This document shows positions 33,324 to 42,507 of a stretch of DNA of 64,000 nt, piece after piece; the first letter of the stretch is position 1, and each line of letters opens with the position of its first letter. The notes below the pieces were generated by a model that did not search any database, was not told the DNA's origin, and was given only the letters and a program-made list of their open reading frames with translations. Both the position numbers and the translations under genes were made by a program. The stretch covers positions 1-64,000 of the forward strand of contig CAZEVO010000006.1 of NCBI GenBank assembly GCA_964515235.1, in the 5' to 3' direction. The DNA is from OPU3-GD-OMZ sp964515235 (GTDB taxonomy: Bacteria; Pseudomonadota; Gammaproteobacteria; Methylococcales; Methylomonadaceae).

Positions 33324-33340
33324 TTAAAAACGATAGAAGC

Positions 33341-36163
33341 ATGGAATATAAAAAGACACTGAATTTACCTAAAACACCTTTTCCAATGAAGGCTAATTTG
33401 GCACAAAGAGAGCCTGAACGTTTAAGTCATTGGCAAAAGTCATCTTTGTATCAGGCGATTAGAACGGCATATAGTGGACGGGAAAAATTTATTCTTCATG
33501 ACGGCCCTCCATATGCCAATGGTGCAATTCATATAGGTCATGCGGTTAATAAAGTATTGAAAGATATGATTGTGAAATCAAAAACACTTAGTGGTTTTGA
33601 TGCGCATTATATTCCTGGTTGGGATTGTCATGGGTTACCTATTGAGTTAATGGTAGAGAAAAAATCAGGGAAAGCGGGGGATAAGGTTAGTCCGGCAAAA
33701 TTTCGTGAATTATGTCGAGATTATGCAGGCAAGCAAGTTTCTTTACAGAGAGATGAGTTTATTCGATTAGGTGTTTTTGGGGAATGGGAAACGCCTTATC
33801 TAACAATGGATTATAGTGTTGAAGCAAATATAGTCCGTTCCTTAGGTAGAATTGCTAGTCGGGGGCACTTGCATCAGGGTGCTAAGCCGGTGCATTGGTG
33901 TACCGATTGTGGCTCCGCTTTAGCTGAGGCTGAAGTGGAATATGAGGATAAACAGTCGCCAGCGATTGATGTGAAATTTCAGGTTGTTGATGAGCACAGT
34001 TTTTGGGATAGATCTGAGCCGGTAGGCCATCGGGGAGAGGGTCCTGTTTCTTTTGTTATTTGGACAACAACACCGTGGACATTGCCGGCGAATCAGGCGG
34101 TTGCTCTGCATCCTGAATTGCAATATGTCGTTATTCAGTGTGTTTTAGACGGACGTTCAGAACGCTTAGTCGTCGCACAGGCTCTGGTGGAAGGTGTTGT
34201 CGCAAGGTATGGGATTGAGCAATATACAGTTATGACGATTGGTGTTGGCCAGAATTTTGAGACGTTGATTTTGCAGCATCCTTTTTATGACCGTCAGGTA
34301 CCGGTTATCTTAGGGGGGCATGTAACGACAGATGCTGGTACTGGAGCGGTACACACAGCACCCGGTCATGGACAAGATGATTATTTGGTGGGGCTTAAGT
34401 ATGATTTACCTGTAGATAACCCGGTGGCAGATAATGGCGTGTTTTTACCCGGCACAGAATATTTTGCTGGCGAGCATGTTTTTAAAGCGAATAGCCATGT
34501 TCTAACCGTGCTGAAAGAGAACGGTAAATTGGCTTGTGAGGCTACGCTTGAACATAGTTATCCGCATTGTTGGCGTCATAAAACACCCATTATTTTTAGA
34601 GCTACTCCGCAATGGTTTATTGCAATGGATCAGGCAAATCTTCGTAAGATGGCTTTGACTGCGATTGACGATGTTCAGTGGATTCCTGAGTGGGGCAAGC
34701 TCAGGATTCAAAGTATGGTGGAAGGTCGACCTGACTGGTGTATTTCAAGGCAGCGAAATTGGGGTGTTCCCGTTGCTTTATTTGTTCATAAGATTACTCG
34801 TGAATTGCACCCTGAAACGGAAACGTTAATTGAAAAAATTGCTAAACGTATTGAAGCAAGGGGAATCGAGGCGTGGTTTGACCTTGATGCGGAAGAACTG
34901 CTCGGTGCTGATGCAGAACATTATGAGAAAATGTCGGATACTCTCGATGTTTGGTTTGATTCAGGCGTGACGCATGCGAGTGTACTTCAGGAAAGAGAAA
35001 ATTTACACTACCCTGCAGACTTATATTTGGAAGGTTCGGATCAGCACCGTGGATGGTTTCAGTCATCTTTGTTAACGGCTATTGGGATGACTGGTGAAGC
35101 GCCATATAAAGCTGTATTAACGCATGGTTTTGTTGTCGATGCTGAAGGTCGAAAGATGTCAAAATCAAAAGGTAATGTCGTTGCGCCACAAACAATTATG
35201 AAAACTTTGGGTGCTGACGTTTTGCGTTTATGGGTTGCGGCAACTGATTATCGGGGTGAAATGTCGGTTTCTGACGAGATTCTAAAGCGTACTTCAGATG
35301 TGTATCGAAGATTGCGTAATACGGCGCGTTTTTTGCTGTCTAATTTAGATGGTTTTGACCCTGCTACAGATTGTGTGGCGCCCGATGATTTACTGTTTTT
35401 GGATAAATGGGTTGTTGACCGTTCTTATGAGTTACAACAGCAAGTGATAACGGCTTATGATAACTATGAATTTTTACAGGTTTATCAAAAAGTACATCAC
35501 TTTTGTGCAATTGATTTAGGCGGTTTTTATTTGGATGTGATTAAAGACCGGCAATATACCGTTAAAGAAGGTAGTTTGGCGCGAAGATCTGGTCAGACGG
35601 CCATGTATCATGTTGCTGAAGCTCTAACGCGTTGGTTAGCACCGATTACCTGTTATACAGCGGATGAGATTTGGTCGTATTTACCTGGGGAACGGTCAGA
35701 GAGTGTCTTTTTAGAAACTTGGTATGATGGCTTGTTTCAATTAACAGAGGGTGATTTGTTTAGCCGACAAGACTGGGAAAAAGTTATTACTATTCGTGAA
35801 GTGGTTAGTAAAGAACTTGAGGCATTAAGGCAGGCGGGTGATATTGGCGCGTCATTGAATGCTGAGATAGAGCTATTTTGTTCGAACGAAATACAAGAAT
35901 TGTTGCAACGTTTAGGATCTGAATTACGTTTTGTTTTTATTACTTCGGCTGCAAGGGTCAGAAATATAACAGAATGTACGGATGATGTGATTAGTACTGA
36001 AGTTGCAGGAGTCAAGGTCAAGTTAGTTGTTTCTTCCCATGAAAAATGTGTGCGTTGTTGGCATCATTCCGAAGATATCGGGCAGGATGAGTCACATCCT
36101 GAACTATGTGGGCGCTGCGTTGAAAACGTTTGTGCTGATGGTGAAGTGCGAGTATTTGTCTAA
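33341..36163 (+). CDS. ileS: Isoleucyl-tRNA synthetase
   Basis: A class I synthetase charging tRNA-Ile, with editing of valine. HIGH is in ANGAIHIGHAVNK (about 62-68). The editing domain holds WTTTPWTLPANQA and the later DYLVGLKY region. KMSKS lies in GRKMSKSKGN at about 605-609. A C-terminal zinc finger (CVRCWHH... CGRC, about 901-927) marks the bacterial mupirocin-sensitive class. Length 940 is typical. The lspA start follows 13 bases after the stop. Confidence 0.99.
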   Translation: MEYKKTLNLPKTPFPMKANLAQREPERLSHWQKSSLYQAIRTAYSGREKFILHDGPPYANGAIHIGHAVNKVLKDMIVKSKTLSGFDAHYIPGWDCHGLPIELMVEKKSGKAGDKVSPAKFRELCRDYAGKQVSLQRDEFIRLGVFGEWETPYLTMDYSVEANIVRSLGRIASRGHLHQGAKPVHWCTDCGSALAEAEVEYEDKQSPAIDVKFQVVDEHSFWDRSEPVGHRGEGPVSFVIWTTTPWTLPANQAVALHPELQYVVIQCVLDGRSERLVVAQALVEGVVARYGIEQYTVMTIGVGQNFETLILQHPFYDRQVPVILGGHVTTDAGTGAVHTAPGHGQDDYLVGLKYDLPVDNPVADNGVFLPGTEYFAGEHVFKANSHVLTVLKENGKLACEATLEHSYPHCWRHKTPIIFRATPQWFIAMDQANLRKMALTAIDDVQWIPEWGKLRIQSMVEGRPDWCISRQRNWGVPVALFVHKITRELHPETETLIEKIAKRIEARGIEAWFDLDAEELLGADAEHYEKMSDTLDVWFDSGVTHASVLQERENLHYPADLYLEGSDQHRGWFQSSLLTAIGMTGEAPYKAVLTHGFVVDAEGRKMSKSKGNVVAPQTIMKTLGADVLRLWVAATDYRGEMSVSDEILKRTSDVYRRLRNTARFLLSNLDGFDPATDCVAPDDLLFLDKWVVDRSYELQQQVITAYDNYEFLQVYQKVHHFCAIDLGGFYLDVIKDRQYTVKEGSLARRSGQTAMYHVAEALTRWLAPITCYTADEIWSYLPGERSESVFLETWYDGLFQLTEGDLFSRQDWEKVITIREVVSKELEALRQAGDIGASLNAEIELFCSNEIQELLQRLGSELRFVFITSAARVRNITECTDDVISTEVAGVKVKLVVSSHEKCVRCWHHSEDIGQDESHPELCGRCVENVCADGEVRVFV

Positions 36164-36176
36164 AGTGAATAATTCT

Positions 36177-36644
36177 ATGATTCGTTGGTTATGGTTGTCT
36201 GTGGTCATGGTGTTGCTGGATCAAGTTACAAAATTCGCAGTACTTGCAACAATGGAGTTGTATCAGACGATTGCGATTATGCCGTTTTTTAATTTGACTT
36301 ATGTGCATAACACCGGCGCTGCGTTTAGTTTTCTCAGTCAGGCTGGTGGGTGGCAGCGGTGGTTTTTTGCATTGTTCGCGGTCGTCATTAGTATTGTTTT
36401 GGTTGTTTGGTTAATTAGATTAAAACCACATGAATGTTTGATGGCAATGGCTTTATCGTTGGTTTTAGGCGGTGCTATAGGGAACTTGATTGATCGTGTT
36501 GTTTTTGGTTATGTGATTGACTTTATCGATTTTTATTATCAATCATGGCATTGGCCTGTTTTTAATGTTGCTGATTGTGCTATTACTGCAGGGGTTGGGT
36601 TGATGATCCTAGACTCTTTTTCATTAAAGGCAAGTGATTCATAG
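36177..36644 (+). CDS. lspA: Prolipoprotein signal peptidase II
   Basis: An inner-membrane aspartic protease cleaving lipoprotein signal peptides after lipidation. Four membrane helices are present. Catalytic Asp residues lie in GNLIDRVVFG and FNVADCAI, and VHNTGAAFSFL is the conserved loop. I place the start at ATG 36177 (MIRWLWL, 155 residues). An in-frame GTG at 36165 would add four residues, and neither has a clear ribosome site. An open frame running back into ileS is only read-through of the frame. It would serve the lipoproteins predicted here (LpoA, the BON protein, the fdh lipoprotein). Confidence 0.96.
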   Translation: MIRWLWLSVVMVLLDQVTKFAVLATMELYQTIAIMPFFNLTYVHNTGAAFSFLSQAGGWQRWFFALFAVVISIVLVVWLIRLKPHECLMAMALSLVLGGAIGNLIDRVVFGYVIDFIDFYYQSWHWPVFNVADCAITAGVGLMILDSFSLKASDS

Positions 36645-36657
36645 CTGGGTTGATAGA

Positions 36658-37206
36658 TTAAATTGTGTTGAGTAGTTGATATGTTTTTTCCCAGTTAAAA
36701 TAGCGGCCTGGGTCGCTTTTTCTTTCGGGAGCAATGGTGCTATGGCTGGTTATTCGTTCAGATGATAATCTTGGATAATGTGATATTAATTGTTTTAACA
36801 CGTGCGCAAGTGAGAGGTATTGCTCTTCTTGGTAGGGTGTATCATCAGTCCCCTCCATTTCAATGCCGATTGAGAAATCATTGCATTTATGTCGACCTTG
36901 ATAGCATGACTTTCCGGCATGCCAAGCACGCATATTAAAGGGAACATATTGCGTTAGGTCCCCGTTTCTTCGGATAAGAATGTGGGCAGAAACTTTCATT
37001 GTTGCAATGGACTGAAAGGACGGGTCTGCTTGAGCTAATAACTGATTGCAGAATAAGAGGTCAATATTATTATTGTTATATTGTCCGGCAGGCAGACTAA
37101 TGCAATGAATAACTATAAGTGAAATATCAGATTGATCGGGACGTTCATCGCAATTAGGAGAAGGGCGATAAATTGCTTGATCTAGCCGGTGTTTGGTTAT
37201 TTGCAT
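36658..37206 (-). CDS. ampD: 1,6-anhydro-N-acetylmuramyl-L-alanine amidase AmpD
   Basis: A cytoplasmic zinc amidase of peptidoglycan recycling, removing peptide from anhydro-muropeptides. The zinc ligands appear as His in SLIVIHCISLP (about 34), His in ITSHSTIAPERKSDPG (about 154) and Asp of KSDPG (about 164), matching the numbering of the characterised enzyme. Length 182. No ampE follows; the gene stands divergent from nadC, the familiar ampD/nadC pairing. Confidence 0.97.
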   Translation of the reverse strand: MQITKHRLDQAIYRPSPNCDERPDQSDISLIVIHCISLPAGQYNNNNIDLLFCNQLLAQADPSFQSIATMKVSAHILIRRNGDLTQYVPFNMRAWHAGKSCYQGRHKCNDFSIGIEMEGTDDTPYQEEQYLSLAHVLKQLISHYPRLSSERITSHSTIAPERKSDPGRYFNWEKTYQLLNTI

Positions 37207-37321
37207 GGTTGTCAGTTGGTAGTGTTCTTTACGTTATTAGATAGAAATTGTCGGTAAATTGTCAAGGTTATGCGTTTAACGTTTTCTTGCAGTAGTTTTG
37301 ATTAATGAGGAAGTATTGATA

Positions 37322-38149
37322 ATGGTGAGTATTGAAGAACAAGTTAATTCCTTTTTGCGTGAAGATGTAGGGTCAGGTGATTTAACAGCATTGATTGTTC
37401 CAGAAGAATCTCAGGCTGTTGCAACGATTATAACTCGACAGGGAATGATTGTTTGTGGTCAGGCATGGTTAGATGCTGTCTTTAGAACTTTAGATGCCGG
37501 TGTTGAAATCATTTGGTTGGTTGAGGAGGGTGAGTGGGTTGATGCGGATTCGCAATTGTGTACTCTTTCAGGGAATGCACGCGCTTTACTGACAGGAGAG
37601 CGTACTGCACTCAATATTTTACAGACATTATCTGCTGTGGCGACTGAGTCATGGCAGTTTTCGAGTGCGGTTGATGGGACAAATTGTCAAATTCTTGATA
37701 CGCGTAAGACTTTGCCGGGGCTTCGTTTTGCACAAAAATATGCTGTGAAGTGTGGTGGGTGTTTAAATCATCGGTTTGGGTTGTTTGACGGCATTTTAAT
37801 TAAAGAGAATCATATTCTTGCTGCAGGATCAATTTCAGCGGCGGTATCTCGAGCTCGGCTAATTAGCTCAGTTATGGTTGAAGTTGAGGTGGAAAATCAA
37901 CGTGAATTGAGGGAGGCTGTTGCGGCACGACCTGACCGGATTATGCTGGATAATTTTTCTCTTGATGAGATGCGTGAGGCAGTGGCGTGGGTTGCAGGGC
38001 GCATTCCATTGGAAGCGTCGGGTGATGTGACGTTGGAGGCTATTAATTCAATTGCGCAGACCGGCGTTGATTTTATTTCAGTAGGCGCATTAACAAAACA
38101 CATTGAGGCTATTGATCTTTCAATGCGTATTTCTGTTGACGGTAGTTAA
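37322..38149 (+). CDS. nadC: Quinolinate phosphoribosyltransferase
   Basis: Forms nicotinate mononucleotide from quinolinate and PRPP in de novo NAD synthesis. Signatures are LREDVGSGDLTA near the N-terminus, TRKTLPGLRFAQKYAVKCGGCLNHR (about 132-156) and LLDNF-like IMLDNFSLDE with EASGDVTLE. ATG 37322 (275 residues) has GAGGAAG upstream and is preferred to the in-frame ATG at 37298. It converges on the BON-domain gene. Confidence 0.97.
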   Translation: MVSIEEQVNSFLREDVGSGDLTALIVPEESQAVATIITRQGMIVCGQAWLDAVFRTLDAGVEIIWLVEEGEWVDADSQLCTLSGNARALLTGERTALNILQTLSAVATESWQFSSAVDGTNCQILDTRKTLPGLRFAQKYAVKCGGCLNHRFGLFDGILIKENHILAAGSISAAVSRARLISSVMVEVEVENQRELREAVAARPDRIMLDNFSLDEMREAVAWVAGRIPLEASGDVTLEAINSIAQTGVDFISVGALTKHIEAIDLSMRISVDGS

Positions 38150-38176
38150 TAAAGGTAAGGAATATTTTTTGATAGT

Positions 38177-38758
38177 CTAATCAATGTATTCAAATGCTTG
38201 GATAACGTTGTTGACCCCTGATATTTTGTTCGCTCGGTTGATAATTGCTTTGGCTTCTGCTTTTCGGACTAAACCCATGAGATAAACAGTAGAATGTTCA
38301 GTGATAACTTTAACGCGAGTCGCATCAAAGCCAGGAATGTAGTTAATGTTGGCTAAGTCTGATTTGACTTTAGCGGTAATAAAAGCATCACGGTTGCGAG
38401 CGTAGAATGAGCTGGGTTGGCTTGTTCTTAAATGATCGTGAACAAATTTAACGCCAGGGATAACTCGTAAAATAGCAATGGCTTTTTTATGTAAGTTGAG
38501 CGTTGGCGTTTCGCCGGTCACAAGGATTGCGCTGTTATAAGTCGTGACATTAATGTGGGCATTAGCAAAGAGGGATTCATTGCTTAACAGGTCCATCCAA
38601 GCTCTTTGTTCAATAATTTCATCATTAAAAACTGTGTCGCTGTGTCGTCGGTCGTGGAGTATAGAAAGTCCAGAGACCTCTGATGCAAATGTACCAAGTT
38701 GGCTGCAGCCACTTAATAGGCTGAGAGTGCAGAGTAGGTAAAGGCGAAATAGTGTCAT
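38177..38758 (-). CDS. BON-domain lipoprotein (DolP/YraP-like)
   Basis: A 193-residue outer-membrane lipoprotein candidate: signal peptide 1-17 and lipobox LSGC (Cys18). Two BON domains follow at about 45-115 and 125-193, each with alternating strand-helix pattern and a final glycine motif (VMGLV-like VYLMGLVRKAEA). DolP in E. coli binds anionic phospholipid at division sites and helps envelope integrity. It is last in the lpoA-yraN-gmhA-BON operon, matching the yraP position. Confidence 0.92.
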   Translation of the reverse strand: MTLFRLYLLCTLSLLSGCSQLGTFASEVSGLSILHDRRHSDTVFNDEIIEQRAWMDLLSNESLFANAHINVTTYNSAILVTGETPTLNLHKKAIAILRVIPGVKFVHDHLRTSQPSSFYARNRDAFITAKVKSDLANINYIPGFDATRVKVITEHSTVYLMGLVRKAEAKAIINRANKISGVNNVIQAFEYID

Positions 38759-38762
38759 AATT

Positions 38763-39344
38763 TCAGTTCCCGAATAATTGATGGTCGATCAGGTCACAAA
38801 GGCAGTGTGTGATTAACAAATGGGTTTCTTGAATGCGGGCAGTTGATTTTGAAGGGACTCTGATCTCAATGTCACTCCCAAGTAATAGTCCGGAGACGAT
38901 GCCGCCGTCTTTTCCGGTTAACGCAATAGTTGGAATTTTTTTATCATGTGCAGCATTAATGACTTGAACGATCGAGTCTGAGTTGCCGCTAGTTGTATAG
39001 GTGACCAGTATATCGCCTGATTGTCCTAAGGCTTTTAGTTGTTTTGCAAAAACGAGATTGTAGTGATAGTCATTGGCAATAGATGTGATTGTTGAGCTGT
39101 CTGTGGTCAGCGCGATGGCTGGCAGTGGCGGACGCTCCCGTTCAAAACGATTAATTAATTCAGAGGAAAAGTGCTGGGCATCAGCTGCTGACCCACCATT
39201 ACCACAAGTTAATATTTTTTTTCCCTCGAGCAGGGCTGAGACTAATAATTGTGCAGCATCACTAATGTCTTGTCCTAACAAGGCGGCTGCGGCTTGTTTG
39301 GTTTCGATGCTGTCATTAAATTGTTGTTTAATACGGTCTTGCAT
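38763..39344 (-). CDS. gmhA: SIS-domain protein GmhA/DiaA
   Basis: A sugar-isomerase-fold protein of 193 residues. Its locus (after yraN) and N-terminus MQDRIKQQFNDSIETKQAAA match E. coli DiaA, a DnaA-binding initiation regulator. Yet it keeps the sedoheptulose-7-phosphate isomerase residues: Glu in SSELINRF (GmhA Glu65 position) and His in ETHLLITHCL (GmhA His180 position, Asn in DiaA). The phosphate loop is CGNGGSAADAQHF. It may therefore be a true phosphoheptose isomerase, a DnaA partner, or both. No other heptose genes are nearby. Confidence 0.88.
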   Translation of the reverse strand: MQDRIKQQFNDSIETKQAAAALLGQDISDAAQLLVSALLEGKKILTCGNGGSAADAQHFSSELINRFERERPPLPAIALTTDSSTITSIANDYHYNLVFAKQLKALGQSGDILVTYTTSGNSDSIVQVINAAHDKKIPTIALTGKDGGIVSGLLLGSDIEIRVPSKSTARIQETHLLITHCLCDLIDHQLFGN

Positions 39345-39356
39345 AATTATTGGGTT

Positions 39357-39731
39357 TTATAAGCAGTCTTGAAAAACATTTTTTATCCAATTGCAGGAAA
39401 CATCTTTTGATGTGTTCGGTGTGATTGCGACGACATCAAATCTGATAGCTTCTGTTATTTGATTAGTCATTATAAAATGTTGTGCGGTTTTAATGATACG
39501 GTTTTGTTTTTTTTTAGTGATGCTTTCAGTAGCTGAGCCAAAGGTATTATACGAGCGGTACCGGACTTCAATGAAAACTAGAATATTATTGTCTTTCATA
39601 ATCAAATCTATTTCGCCAAAGCGCGTACGGTAGTTTCTATCGATAGGAGATAGCCCGTTTGTCATTAGGAAGTTATGGGCAATTTCTTCGGCGAGAGCAC
39701 CTTTTGCTATTTTTTGTGGGTCTTTTGGCAT
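39357..39731 (-). CDS. yraN: YraN/UPF0102 nuclease-like protein
   Basis: A small Holliday-junction-resolvase-like fold of 124 residues. GALAEEIAHNFL, NYRTRFGEIDLIMKD and LVFIEVRYRS give the Glu, Asp and ExK-like catalytic pattern of the superfamily (the last is EVR). Function in vivo is unproven. Its start overlaps the lpoA stop by one base. Confidence 0.93.
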   Translation of the reverse strand: MPKDPQKIAKGALAEEIAHNFLMTNGLSPIDRNYRTRFGEIDLIMKDNNILVFIEVRYRSYNTFGSATESITKKKQNRIIKTAQHFIMTNQITEAIRFDVVAITPNTSKDVSCNWIKNVFQDCL

Positions 39732-41557
39732 TATGGGTACAGTGCTTGATGTGGAGTAAAGCCTAATAGTTTAGGTTTGCCTGCTATGAACTTTGCGCAA
39801 ACGAGTTGGCGACTGATTTGATTGTTTTTGTTCAGGAGAAGGTTTCCAGTCGCGCCTTTGAACAGTATAGTTGGTAGATCTTTTAGATGTGGAATGAGTT
39901 GATTAGCATCGATGCCTAAGGCAATCAGTCGGAGATAAGGTTGTGGGAATTGCTGCCAGGAAGACCTTAAGTTTGTAAGACTTAAGGTGCCTGGATAAGT
40001 TGGTTTGAATAACCAAGGGATATCGCAGAAAGTGATAGCATCTAGGTCATTATCTTGAGATGGGTTGGGAAGACCAGAGTATATTTGAGACGTTGCGTAA
40101 ACGGGTAGTGCTTCGGCCTGATAAAATTGTAGCTGAGGTTTTAATAATCGTGCAGAGCGGGGCTGGCCGATGAGAAAAATAGCATCAATATCTTGTCGTC
40201 TTCTGGCAGTTGCTTTTAGCTCAGGAATAAAGGTTTTGAGCTTTTTGATGCGCGCATTACTTTCGTTAAGGTTCAGTAAGCGTTGAATAGGGGCAGAAAA
40301 ATCATTTTTTTCAGGCGAATAGGATTGGCTATTGATAATGAGTCGTTCTTGTTTGGGCCAGAAATGTTCTAGGTAGTGTTTTAATCTCTTGCCGGTGGAT
40401 GTGTCTGGGTGTAATGATAATATGCGGTTATGCCCTTGTTGTGTCGCTTTCATGGTTAGTTGAAAGATGTCGTCTACTGGTGAGAGGCTGAGTTGGTAGA
40501 GGTTTTTCTTAGCCAAGTCATCAATTTGATTTAGTGCTAGAACGGGAACTTTTAATGTTTTTATTTGAGCTAGCTGTAAAATGTTTTGTTTCTCTAGGGG
40601 TCCAATAATGAGTTCAGCTCCATCATTAACGGCCTGTTGGTAAAGTTGTTTAGAATCCTTTTCAGCGCTGTCGTAAAACTGTATAGCGGGTCGATTTGTA
40701 GTGTTGTTATAGTAGGCTGCAAGGAACCCTTCTTTGATAGCATTTGCTTGCTGGGTATGGGGTCCGCTATTCGGAAGTATTAATGCAATTGAATGGAGCG
40801 ATGTTTTTTGGGGTTGAGTTAAGTAGCCGTTAAGAAAGTCTTGGGAGATTGGTATTTGGGGGTGTTGTTTTAGCCAATATGTAATTTCTTGCTCTCGGCT
40901 GGGTGTTGTGCGAACGGTTTTACGTAATAATTGAGTGAGTGAGACCCAGTCGCGAAGATCGCTTGATTTGAGCAGTTCTAGTTTTTCAGTGGATAGGTGT
41001 TGTAGAGTTCCTATTATTTTGGTAAGAGAGTGTTGTTGTTCGGTGATTGAAAGTCGAGGTAGAAGTGCGATTTGAGTACGTAAACTTTTGACGGATTGAC
41101 CGGTCAGCATATAGCTCTGGGCTAAACAACGGTGGTAGATTATTTGGTCTTCCGGGTTTAGGTGTTGTGGTGATAGGCGCGAAAGTTGTTTGAGTGCATT
41201 TTTGGCGGCATGATAATGCAAGTTCACTTGCGCAAATAGAAAGTTAAGATATAAACGTTGTTCTTGGGTTAAGTGCTTTGGGTCGATGTTTTTGGCATAA
41301 ATTAAGGTGCTTGGGAAATCGCCTGATTTAATTAAAGCATGGATTGCCTTAAAGCGAAAAAGATCTTGTAGCGGGCTTTTTTTATCAGCTAATTGCTGAT
41401 AAATTTTTGCAGCTGCTTTGAAGTTGCCGTGGGTAACTAAGTTTTCTGCTGTTTTACTTTTCTCGGTAGTTAAGTTTTCTTTGTAGGTCTTGTTGCTACA
41501 ACCGCTAATTAGGCTGAAAAATAATAAGGTGAGAAAATAGAAGTTATGCTGTTTCAT
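39731..41557 (-). CDS. lpoA: Penicillin-binding protein activator LpoA
   Basis: An outer-membrane lipoprotein that crosses the periplasm and activates PBP1A. Lipobox ISGC with Cys20. The N-terminal half (about 25-240) is helical and TPR-like; the C-terminal half (about 253-600) is a periplasmic-binding-protein fold, starting SIALILPNSGPHTQQANAIKEGFLAAYY. Length 608 is close to E. coli LpoA. It is divergent from rsmI with only 28 bp between start codons, the same arrangement as yraM/yraL. Confidence 0.95.
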   Translation of the reverse strand: MKQHNFYFLTLLFFSLISGCSNKTYKENLTTEKSKTAENLVTHGNFKAAAKIYQQLADKKSPLQDLFRFKAIHALIKSGDFPSTLIYAKNIDPKHLTQEQRLYLNFLFAQVNLHYHAAKNALKQLSRLSPQHLNPEDQIIYHRCLAQSYMLTGQSVKSLRTQIALLPRLSITEQQHSLTKIIGTLQHLSTEKLELLKSSDLRDWVSLTQLLRKTVRTTPSREQEITYWLKQHPQIPISQDFLNGYLTQPQKTSLHSIALILPNSGPHTQQANAIKEGFLAAYYNNTTNRPAIQFYDSAEKDSKQLYQQAVNDGAELIIGPLEKQNILQLAQIKTLKVPVLALNQIDDLAKKNLYQLSLSPVDDIFQLTMKATQQGHNRILSLHPDTSTGKRLKHYLEHFWPKQERLIINSQSYSPEKNDFSAPIQRLLNLNESNARIKKLKTFIPELKATARRRQDIDAIFLIGQPRSARLLKPQLQFYQAEALPVYATSQIYSGLPNPSQDNDLDAITFCDIPWLFKPTYPGTLSLTNLRSSWQQFPQPYLRLIALGIDANQLIPHLKDLPTILFKGATGNLLLNKNNQISRQLVCAKFIAGKPKLLGFTPHQALYP

Positions 41558-41585
41558 TACATGTTTGGATTAAAAGAGGATTTGA

Positions 41586-42443
41586 GTGACTAACTTGGAT
41601 AATAGACTATATGTTGTTGCGACACCAATAGGTAATTTAGCAGATTTTAGTTACCGCGCTGTTGAGGTGTTGCGTACTGTCGATTACATTGCAGCAGAGG
41701 ATACCCGTCGTGCTCGGTTATTGATGCAGCATTATGGGATTCAAAATAAACTAATCTCATTGCATGACCATAATGAAGCATTTAAGGCGCCTGAGTTGGT
41801 TAGAGATTTAATTTCTGGCATGAGTATCGCTCTTATTTCTGATGCCGGAACGCCTTTAATAAGCGACCCTGGGTTATCACTTGTGCGGTTGGTAAAAGAA
41901 GCTGGTGTGATTGTGTCGCCTGTTCCGGGGGCATGTGCTCTGGTTGCGGCATTATCGGCTTCAGGTATGCCGGTTGATCATTTTAGTTTTGAAGGTTTTT
42001 TAGGTCGGACTTCTGCTTCACGAAGAGCATTTTTTACGGAAAAATTAGATGATAGGAATACTTGGGTTTTTTATGAATCAAGTCATCGTATTCTGGCGAG
42101 CATACAAGATTTGGCTGCTGTTTTTCCGGCGGAAAGAAACATAGCGATAGCACGAGAAATAACTAAGTTATATGAAACCATTATTTATGCGCCGATTCAT
42201 GATGTTTTGCGTCTGATTGAGAATGATGAAAATATGCGTAAAGGTGAATTTGTTGTTATTGTTGGGGGTTGTCCGGTTAAGAAGGTAGTTGATGTGTCGT
42301 CTGAGCAATTACGGGTTCTGACTATTTTGTTGCAAAAACAAACTGTAAAAGACGCGGTTGCCTTGGCTGTTGAAATAACCTCTGGTAGTAAAAAATTATT
42401 GTACCGTGAAGCCTTGCGTATTATGAAAGAAAAGGGGGAGTAA
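41586..42443 (+). CDS. rsmI: 16S rRNA C1402 ribose 2'-O-methyltransferase
   Basis: Methylates the ribose of C1402 in the decoding centre, partner of RsmH, also in this window. The tetrapyrrole-methylase fold is evident: LYVVATPIGNLADFSYRAVEVL (8-29), AEDTRRARLL, LISDAGTPLISDPG, and FEGFLGR. Length 285. The start is GTG at 41586 with GAGGA upstream. rnpB follows 64 bp later. Confidence 0.97.
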   Translation: MTNLDNRLYVVATPIGNLADFSYRAVEVLRTVDYIAAEDTRRARLLMQHYGIQNKLISLHDHNEAFKAPELVRDLISGMSIALISDAGTPLISDPGLSLVRLVKEAGVIVSPVPGACALVAALSASGMPVDHFSFEGFLGRTSASRRAFFTEKLDDRNTWVFYESSHRILASIQDLAAVFPAERNIAIAREITKLYETIIYAPIHDVLRLIENDENMRKGEFVVIVGGCPVKKVVDVSSEQLRVLTILLQKQTVKDAVALAVEITSGSKKLLYREALRIMKEKGE

Positions 42444-42494
42444 TTTTCTTTGTGGAGGTCTTGTGATGAGGGAAAAAATAATAGCTAATTATGT

Positions 42495-42500
42495 TATAGT
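42495..42500 (+). promoter_or_regulatory. -10 box of the rnpB promoter
   Basis: TATAGT (42495-42500) stands eight bases before the first base of the P1 stem, the right distance for the transcript start. No good -35 is seen at 16-18 bp. Confidence 0.55.
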
Positions 42501-42507
42501 TCTATTC

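Noticed and set aside
36027..36176. Upstream extension of lspA into ileS
   Set aside because: The added 50 residues are an out-of-frame reading of the IleS zinc finger; known LspA proteins start near MIRWLWL.
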